Source: Cichorium intybus (lineage: Eukaryota; Streptophyta; Magnoliopsida; Asterales; Asteraceae). From it: a stretch of 64,000 nucleotides of DNA. The stretch lies in the NCBI GenBank assembly GCA_023525715.1, contig CM042013.1, positions 73,493,994 through 73,557,993 on the forward strand, given 5' to 3'. This document shows, piece after piece, positions 56,874-64,000 of this stretch (position 1 is the stretch's first letter; each line of letters begins with the position of its first letter). Under the pieces are notes generated by a model, which was not told where the DNA came from, made no database searches, and saw nothing but the letters and a program-made list of their open reading frames with translations. Both the position numbers and the translations under genes were made by a program.

Positions 56874-58302
56874 TTTTTTTTTGAACGGCGGCAATATATT
56901 AAAAGAAAGCAACTAGCAAGACGCTAGAATAAAAGAGAGTTACAAGAGACAAACATTATAAGGAGATACAATCCAATCAAACCAATCAATACTAGAAAAA
57001 CGCGATCTAAATTTGACCCAATTAAATGTCATAAGCTTTATTTCATCCACCGTTTTAAAGGTAGAGGCATTGATTCCCCGAAACACAGCATCATTCCGAG
57101 CTTTCCAAATGCACCAAACAACCGCATATAGTAGAGATTTTGTCAACTTCTGTTTATACTTGTCCGAAAACACCACATTCAAGACTTCCATAAAACGCGC
57201 ACCGCAGTCCGGGACAGAAGAAAGGACACTGCACCACAAGAAGAACCGATGCCAAATCTGCTTAGCGAAACTACAGCTATAGAAAAGGTGATCCGTTGTT
57301 TCAATATCCGTTTTACATAACGGACAACGATCAGAGTTTAACACAACTCCTTTCTGCAACAGATTTGCTGCCACAGGCACACGATCTAGCAGCAATCTCC
57401 ACACGAAGCAGTTCACCTTCAAGGGGACCCAATTAACCCACCCAAAGTTCCAGTATGAATTAGAACTTTCAGTGTTTTCCTCCATAAGACGTCTCAGTGA
57501 GCTTACCGAAAAAAGGCCCGAGACCTCCTCTTTCCAAACCCATTTATCGGGCACCATGGAAAGGTTCACCGAATCAACAACTCCCAATAAACCTTCCAGC
57601 TCAGCGGATTCATAGCCCCTTCTCAGATTTCTCTTCCAACACCAAACCGGACTACAATCAATAGAAACGGGAATACGATCTGCAACAAGACAGTTTTTGC
57701 TAACTTCAATGTTATAAAGTCTTGGAAACAGGTCTTTAAGAGGCACCGTCCCACACCACTTGTCCTTCCAGAAGTAAGTATGATTACCATCGCCAAGAAT
57801 CCTTAAAAAGAAATTTTCTAAGGAAATATTCCAATCTTCTAGATCCCGGTTAACTTGGGAAATAGATAGCCAAGGACCCACAATACCCGGTTTTCGCCAA
57901 ACCCGACCCATCGACACCTGTGACTTTGTGAAGAGCTTTTATGCAAGCTAACCACAAACCATTTCTTTCCACTTTGAACCTCCACCACCACTTGGCAAGA
58001 AGTGCTAAATTAAGACATCTAAGAGACCCAACTCCAAGCCCTCCATGAGCTTTAGCTTTAGTAACCAATTCCCAAGAGACCCAATGAATTTTCCTTTTAC
58101 CTTCAACCACAGACCAAAGAAAACGCCTTCTAATCCGCTCAATTTCATCAATCACCTTTTTTGGCGCTTTAAACATCGAAAAATAAAACAAGGGGAGACT
58201 CCCAAGCACAGATTTGATTAAAATCAATCTACCACCAAAGGAGAGATTATTAGCTTTCCAAGATGACAGCTTAATCTTAAATTTTTCCATAATAGGAGTC
58301 CA
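56874..58302 (-). pseudogene. 5'-truncated LINE (L1-type), RT end and zf-RVT domain
   Basis: On the minus strand, 58290-57850 encodes the end of a LINE RT (LSFGGRLILIKSVLGSLPLF, then IERIRRRFLW, HWVSWELVTKAKAHGGLGV). After a frameshift near 57890, 57917-56940 continues with VWRKPG..., WKDKWCG and the zf-RVT region (CPLCKTDIETTDHLFYSCSF, WHRFFLW). A poly(A) tail appears as T at 56874-56882. The 8-bp target duplication ATTTATAT (56867-56874; 58303-58310) defines the insertion; the 5' end is lost, as usual for LINEs. Confidence 0.88.
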
Positions 58303-58310
58303 ATTTATAT

Positions 58311-60249
58311 GTTTAATTTCCTTTGTAAGATGTAATGCTTATATATTAAATTAATAAAAGATGCTTATAAATTAACACTTATAAAAATATTAATAAGTTG
58401 AATTTATTAAAAAACATCAAAATGATCCGACCCAGACAGACTTTTAATATATCTGAAAATTTCCACTTTGTAGATTCCAATAATTGCTCTTCTCCCCTCC
58501 TTTTCTGATGCCTTCCTTATCTTCTATGGTACAAGTTGCTTTAGCACCAGAAATAAGCCAACAGCTAGTACAAGTTGGATCAACGTATAAATCAATTTAA
58601 AGCATATGGTACAAGCTGAAACAGCAAGAAAAGAAAAACCCAGCAGCAGGTACAACTCGATTTTTCAGGACAGAGGGTTTCTGTTTGTTGAACGCAGCAT
58701 TTCTTGGTGACGTGTAACTCGCCTCACTTGTCAGATTCTCTTAACTCCTGGACCAAATTCTTTTTTATCATCGTCTCTACATCAAATTCATGAAATTAAT
58801 CACAATAAAAATACAAATCAACAGCCCAATAAACACACCTGCACATATTCGCTTACTAAGGCCAAAAGTTAACTCAGAAACTCAAAAAACGCGGATAAAA
58901 TCGGGACCTAGTTTATGCTTCAAGTGCAACAACACTGGTTTCCATGTTACTGTCTTACAATTAAGTGAAGACAACTTCTCAAAGCATGGTAATGATGAGG
59001 GTATGCAGGATAGTTGATGAATGAATAATATGTTGTATAAATTAAAAGACACCCTATTGTGCATTTATTTTATTTTATATTCAAGCATGTAAATTACTAC
59101 ACTGTTGAGAAATGTGATTATTTCTTAATATCAATCAATCATAAACTTGGGAATTTATAACGTATATTACCTAACTTGGTATGTTTGGTTGTAGGTTGCA
59201 GTTGCTGTTGTAATTTTAGATGAAGTTGAAGGGTAGCTGTGAATATTAAAACTTTAAAGGGGTTAAAGTGAAAGTTACATATTGGAAAGTCAGAAGTGTG
59301 GCTATATTGAATATTGATATATAAACTTGTGTGCAGCGAGGGTTTCACATAATCGTTGGCAACCGCTCAAGATATAAAGCTCTAGTCTGATTTGTACACT
59401 TTGTCTTCTACCTCTTGGTTATAATGAGAGAAGTTCTTCATTTCTTATTTTATTTTAGAATCTGTAATATGTTGCTGTGTTTGTACGTCTTCGTGATTCT
59501 TTTCCTGATTTTGTGAGTGAAATACATTGTTAGGTTAGTTCTTTATGTATAGGATTAGTGTGAGATTATTTCCAATTTTGTAAAAGTAATTGATAAATCT
59601 TGGTTATTAAATTGATTGTTTTTTCTTTATCTGATTGAGATTGTGTTTTTTGACAACATAAAGGGCAACATTCGTCTTTCCAGTTATTTTGACAAGCTCT
59701 GAAATCCCCTTTTCCATGAATTTTAATAAGTTTCAGTCAAAATTTATATCATGCCTATAATATAGAAATGTATGGCAGCTTAAAAGGTTGCATTAAAAAA
59801 TCAGATGTCAAGTATGATACAGCATCTTACATACCACAGATAGATGACAGGTTTTTTTAAGACACAAAACAGAGCAAAAGGCAGGGACAGTGATTTTGAA
59901 CCAGAGTTTGAGGGGGCATTCCTATGTGGCTTTAGATGATAATTTATACATGAAGTAAGATGTGTAATTTGTTGTTTCCTTAAAAAGAAACAAGTATTGA
60001 TTAGTAAACTCCAGGCAAAAGATCGGTTTATTAGCACAAACAAATGTGTTGTTTAATGTAATCAATCCTGTTGTGCAATTGGCTATGTTTTTTGGCAAAG
60101 GAGATAATTTTGTATATATAAAAATAGATCTCATCTAGTATTGGAGAACATAAATGAAGACTGCATGAATGCCAGCTGGAAATATATTTGTTTGTTTATG
60201 TGAATACATATTCGAAATAAGCTTGTGACAGTTGGTTTGTGTGCTTCTT
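58311..60249. other. Intergenic downstream of TNL-2
   Basis: No gene is supportable; short frames lack known motifs. 60060-60230 (ttgtgcaattggctatgttttttgg..., cttgtgacagttggtttgtgtg) is the counterpart of 27640-28020 near TNL-1, so the resistance-gene duplication extends past the 3' end. Confidence 0.55.
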
Positions 60250-60359
60250 TTATGTATATGATGAGAAAAGAGTTTTTGGGATAAAAAGTACCTTAATCAG
60301 GGGCCATCCTCCAATATTGCAAGACTTCCTTTGCGAAAAGGCTCTAAACTTCAATTCCT
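60250..60359 (-). CDS. TNL-2 exon 6: short terminal exon
   Basis: Acceptor TTATTTAG|AGGAATTG; 110 bases in the correct phase after exon 5, reading ELKFRAFSQRKSCNIGGWPL and ending at TAA 60250-60252. A homologous stretch at ~28050-28115 downstream of TNL-1 (sharing TTTAGAGC, AGGAAGT, GGAGGATGGCCCC) argues that it is a real ancestral exon; in TNL-1 it carries a TGA. Confidence 0.6.
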
Positions 60360-63300
60360 CTAAATAAAAGAAAATAGATTAAAAGGTTTTGACAATAATT
60401 GCAGAAATACAAAACATGGACTTTTTATCCTCAAAACTATTAACATTTTAGTTAATATCAGCTTTATATATACCTTTAAAGCGGGCAACTTTTCCAATCG
60501 GATGAGTAAAATGTAGTAGATACATATCAAAGAAAGGCAACCGAATTCGTTTTGTGCTTAGGATATATTCTCCTGTTGTTAACTGAAATGAAGTAAGATC
60601 TCCACCTATGATGTGATTCCATGACTTGTAATAGCCCAACGCATCGTCTCCATTATCATACACAAAACTCACCCCACACTCCCATATTAACTCATTAGGC
60701 TCAGCAATAGTAACAGTAACGTGGTCACCACATTCAATCTCATTCATCCCAAACATCCAATGGCTTAACAATATTACAGAATCTCTACCAACATTGACTG
60801 CTGTAATGTAATGGTTGTACATCCAGGTGCGCATCTTTGTTATATTCCTAACTGTAATTGTTTGCAAGTTAATCGACCGTTCACCCATAAATTTAGAATT
60901 CTCAATCACAATTAGAGGCGCCTGCACATAGCAGAAATTTAATCCCATGAGATTGTTAGAAGATGATGGGATGGTAAATGATATTGATGACCTCGTGCTT
61001 CTATCTGTAATCCAATTTGGCATCTCTTGGCCTCCATAAATTGTGCTGAATATTCCAAATTCATAATACATCTGCCAAATATAACCACCTTCATTAATTA
61101 CCACATTACTTGTATATACATAGATATTCACACAAAATACATGGTTGACTCAAGCAAACCTGGATTTCGGATTTCTCTACTTCTGTATAACTAGTAGAAG
61201 TTCCCACGTACCTTCTGTTAAGGAATTCTAGCTTAGTCCACCCCAAACTACGCAATACCTTTTCCTCTACACATGCCATTGGTTGGACTTTCACCACGCC
61301 TTCAAAATCAAAAGACGAAGATGCATACATATGCAAGTTTGAGGTGAAGTTGAGTGGGGACATTTGTGGATCAAATAAAACTTTTCGGACCAAATGCTTA
61401 TTACGCTCCAAGTAGATGTGCATATATCTTAGTGTACGTGGAGGATGTTGGATTGATGTCAGCATTTTACACTCACTCATGCTAAGCATCTCAAGTCTAG
61501 GAAGGGTTCTCACACAACTGGGTAGGGAAACGATAGGATTTCCATCTAGACATAATTCCTTTAACATGGATAGGAAACTAAAGTCCATGGGAAAGGATTC
61601 AGTGGACAAATTGTTATTTGCAAATGACAATTTTACTACATTTCTCGATAAAGAAATTGCAAAGAGCTTAGAATCACTTGGTATGACCTCGAGAATGGCT
61701 GAGGAAGAGATTTTTGTGTTGTTAGCCTTGAGCATTACCTGTGAATCCATATTTGTAATCTGGAGTCGAGATTCAACAAGATTACAACCCTCTAGCAATA
61801 ATGTATTAACATTCTTCAACATGCATGTGATTCTTGGAAGATTTTCAAGCTTGTTGCAGTAGCTCATATCAACAAAGACAAGTTCATGACATTGCTCAAT
61901 TGATTCACAAACTCCAAGCAAATCGTTGCAGTGTTTAAGTATTAACTTTTCAAGTCTAGGGAGTTTGTCAAAGCTACCAAGACTACGAAGTTGTACACAA
62001 CAAGTTAAATTAAGGATCTTCAATGATCTGAACAAACTTTTGTCTTTTGAGCACGATCCATCCAATTGCTGAAATGGAGATCAATAAAACGAGTAGTAAA
62101 TTTCATCAACTCAACATGGAAAAATATTAAATGGAGATAAGTTACCTTGTGCCTCTTTTGAACCCATTGTACATTACTATAACAAATGTCAAATGATTCA
62201 ATACTGCTGTGTGACAGGTCAAGAGCAACCACATTCTCCATTCGTAAATCTAAAGGTATAGACTTCAAAGGAAACCCATGCATACACAACCATCTCAATC
62301 CTTCTAGAAAGTTCTTGTAAGACCCATTAATTTGCACAAAATTTAGTTGTAGTAGCATCAAATTAGCCATGTTCCTCAATGCATTTGTTTTCATCTCAAA
62401 TGTTGCATGCAAATTCTCTTTCTCAAGCCTTTGCGTGTCAAGGGAAAGACCTATAACATTTCCCTTACCCTGAGAAGAAACGAAATGCCAAAGAAGATTT
62501 AAATTACTTATATAGATAATACAATATATTTTGAACAGGCATACCACTAATGTTAAATACATGAAATAGCAACATACTTTCATGTATTTGTCAATAGCAT
62601 GTTACTGTCATTTATTTTAATTTATTTTAATTACGACATTGAACTTTCAAGTTTTTTCTTATTTAGACATTGTAATTTTGAAAAATGTACCCAATTATAG
62701 CATCAAACTTTTATTATTAGGACATTAGACTTTGAATAATCTGGCCTATTATAGCACGAAGAATGTTTTTTTATTTAGATGAGATGACTATAACCACACA
62801 GATATTTCTAGTAATATGTTGTAATAAGAAGAAAAGAAAGTAGAAAAGTTATAATAAACAAATCAACAAAAGTACGGAGTTATTTCTTACATTTAACTCT
62901 ACCACTAACAAGTATACATGTCCTCTTACCTTTTCCTGTTTCAACACTTCAATTGACTCCTCTGTACACCATAATCGACTACGCTTCCATGGCTTATAAG
63001 GTGATTCTTCATGTACCACAAATCTTCCCATCTCTTGAAGTAATTGATGCATCATCAATCTGTTATCCCATCCGATACTAAGGAGGCATCGGTCAATGAG
63101 ATTCGTGATCCCAGAGCTTATGTTTATATTACATGCCTTTAATATTGTTTCAGTGTCATCTCTATTCATTCCAACAAAAAAACAAGCAATATGCTTAAAC
63201 AATTCCTTATCGTTTTTTGATGGCAAAGAGTCAAAGCTCAATCGCAAGACGTTATTTATAGGGGATGCAGTTTCTTTTTTTAGCCATTTTATCGTATCTT

Positions 63301-64000
63301 CCCAATAAGCTAAATCTCGATTATGTAGAGACTTGCCCAAAACTTCAAGAGCCAATGGATGTCCTCCACAATACCTCACATACCTTTCTAACAACTCTTT
63401 ATAACCCGCCTTGGGTGTGTTGCATACGAATGCATGCAAACACAAAAGTTTACGTGATGCAGTCTCATATAAGCCTTGAAGCAAGTGCTTTGCATGCTTG
63501 GGTTTAACCTTCTTTTTGAATAATGTACAATTCTCAGTCACCCATGCATCCTTTGATGTTATTATAATCTTGCTTCCTGGATGAAGAACTTTGTTTCCAA
63601 GCAATGCATCCAATTGGTGGACACTATCAATATCATCAAGAACTAGAAAGACCTTCTTACGAGCTAATGCACTCTCTATCTTCGATGTGTATATAGATAC
63701 ATCGTGAAGTTGAATTGAACTTTTTTTCAAAATGTCCTCACAAAGTTGCTTTTGTAACTCAAGCAACCCATTATATTTGTCATTACATCTCCTACTAATA
63801 TCAGCAATGTAGCTACTTCTATCGAATTCATGAAAATGAGACCAATAAACATATTTGGCTAAAGTTGTCTTTCCGATACCGCCAATACCCAAAATGGTGA
63901 GTATGTTTGTCGTATGTGAGGATGCATCTTTCAACCATGAAGTGACGAATGTAATAGAATAGTCCATCCCAATAAGTAGTGGCAGAGGAGTCCTTAAGGG
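60250..64000 (-). CDS. TNL-2: TIR-NBS-LRR-C-JID resistance gene (5' part outside window)
   Basis: Minus-strand exons: NB-ARC 62930->64000 (TIR exon beyond the edge), 62146-62469, LRR 61160-62068, C-JID 60474-61071, final exon 60250-60359. All splice borders are GT/AG and the reading frame is open across each visible join. Same architecture and orientation as TNL-1, so tandem paralogues. The exon 3 to 4 join is in frame here, unlike TNL-1. Intron 2 is enlarged to ~460 bases by a 349-bp MITE. Cytoplasmic/nuclear immune receptor by family; the recognised pathogen is unknown. Confidence 0.9.
60474..61071 (-). CDS. TNL-2 exon 5: C-JID domain
   Basis: Opens MYYEFGIFSTIYGGQEMPNW, then SISFTIPSSSNNLMGLNFCY, LSHWMFGMNEIECGDHVTV, WECGVSFVYDN and a longer C-terminal part (ILSTKRIRLPFFDMYLL). 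Donor TTTAAAG|GTATAT at 60473. If not spliced, the frame would stop at 60448-60450. Confidence 0.85.
61160..62469 (-). CDS. TNL-2 exons 3-4: leucine-rich repeats
   Basis: Exon 3 (62146-62469): GLSLDTQRLEKENLHATFEM, MLLQLNFVQINGSYKNF, LRWLCMHGFPLKSIPLDL. Exon 4 (61160-62068): SLKILNLTCCVQLRSLG, RLEKLILKHCNDLLGV, LVFVDMSYCNKLENLP, LKELCLDGNPIVSLPSCV, RLEMLSMSECKMLTSI. The intron between (62069-62145) is 77 bases. It lacks the 36-bp duplication of TNL-1. Ends EKSEIQ|GTTTGC. Confidence 0.9.
62551..62899. mobile_element. Mutator-type MITE in TNL-2 intron 2
   Basis: 349 bases, absent from the 112-base TNL-1 intron 2. TIRs TGTTAAATACATGAAATAGC and GAGTTAAATGTAAGAAATA (reverse of the right end). A perfect 9-bp target duplication TACCACTAA (62542-62550; 62900-62908) points to the Mutator superfamily. 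Related sequence lies at ~27210-27600. Confidence 0.8.
62930..64000 (-). CDS. TNL-2 exon 2: NB-ARC domain (partial)
   Basis: Motifs: IGMDYSI linker, P-loop GIGGIGKT, kinase-2 KKVFLVLDDIDS, RNBS-B GSKIIITSKD, GLPL as GHPLALEVLG, LFKHIACFFVG, and the MHD position as MMHQLLQEMGRFVVHEES (Asp replaced by Gln). Ends KQEK|GTAAGAGG. No stop within. Confidence 0.92.

Overview
This is nuclear DNA from a flowering plant, almost certainly a eudicot. It holds two intron-containing TIR-NBS-LRR (TNL) disease-resistance genes, a class grasses lack, set in a dense mosaic of plant transposable elements. The general look (TNL style, Athila and Tat elements, CACTA elements with short inner repeats, long TA arrays) would fit an asterid such as a composite, but that is inference.

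Layout. 1-9122 is a very young Athila-type Ty3/gypsy element whose first ~672 bases lie outside the window. It encodes gag, protease and an ATHILA ORF-1 type protein but no reverse transcriptase or integrase, and its two LTRs look identical over the 1029 bases visible in both. It sits in the RNase H end of a Copia element (9123-9922), which itself interrupts a reverse-strand Copia (9923-12108). That one abuts, head to head and with no LTR between, a forward Copia (12109-~15320), followed by remains of a related Copia (15321-~17698) whose LTR holds a solo LTR with a 5-bp target duplication. A CACTA right end (to 19030), tandem repeats and a long TC array follow. 22656-25311 is a complete, young, gag-only Copia on the minus strand.

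28.0-32.95 kb is TNL-1 (minus strand). Its exons for TIR, NB-ARC, LRR and C-JID are readable, but a one-base homopolymer frameshift at the start of the LRR exon makes it a likely pseudogene or a truncated TIR-NBS protein. 60.25-64.0 kb is TNL-2, the same gene type in the same orientation, open through all visible exons and running off the window edge. The two are tandem paralogues (their 3' flanks also match) pushed ~27 kb apart by mobile DNA: a TIR element, gypsy and CACTA fragments, Helitron ends in TA microsatellites, a 10.4-kb Tat-like gypsy element (42352-52787), a 1.8-kb TIR element and a 5'-truncated LINE (56874-58302).

The most notable finding is at 46431-49278. A complete CACTA element (15-bp terminal repeats, 3-bp ACC target duplication) lies inside the gypsy element and carries, antisense, a multi-exon pseudogene of a Rubisco-activase-like AAA+ protein with introns kept but the Walker exon missing. 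The gypsy host has lost its reverse transcriptase yet carries a long antisense gene (PF04195-type domain plus coiled coil) with a probable intron. The Athila element carries over twenty copies of a GATCGCGACCC-type motif in two clusters, one in its LTR just upstream of the TATA box and one mostly inside a predicted intron just upstream of ORF-1.

All calls were made by eye from sequence and remembered family motifs; no database search was run.
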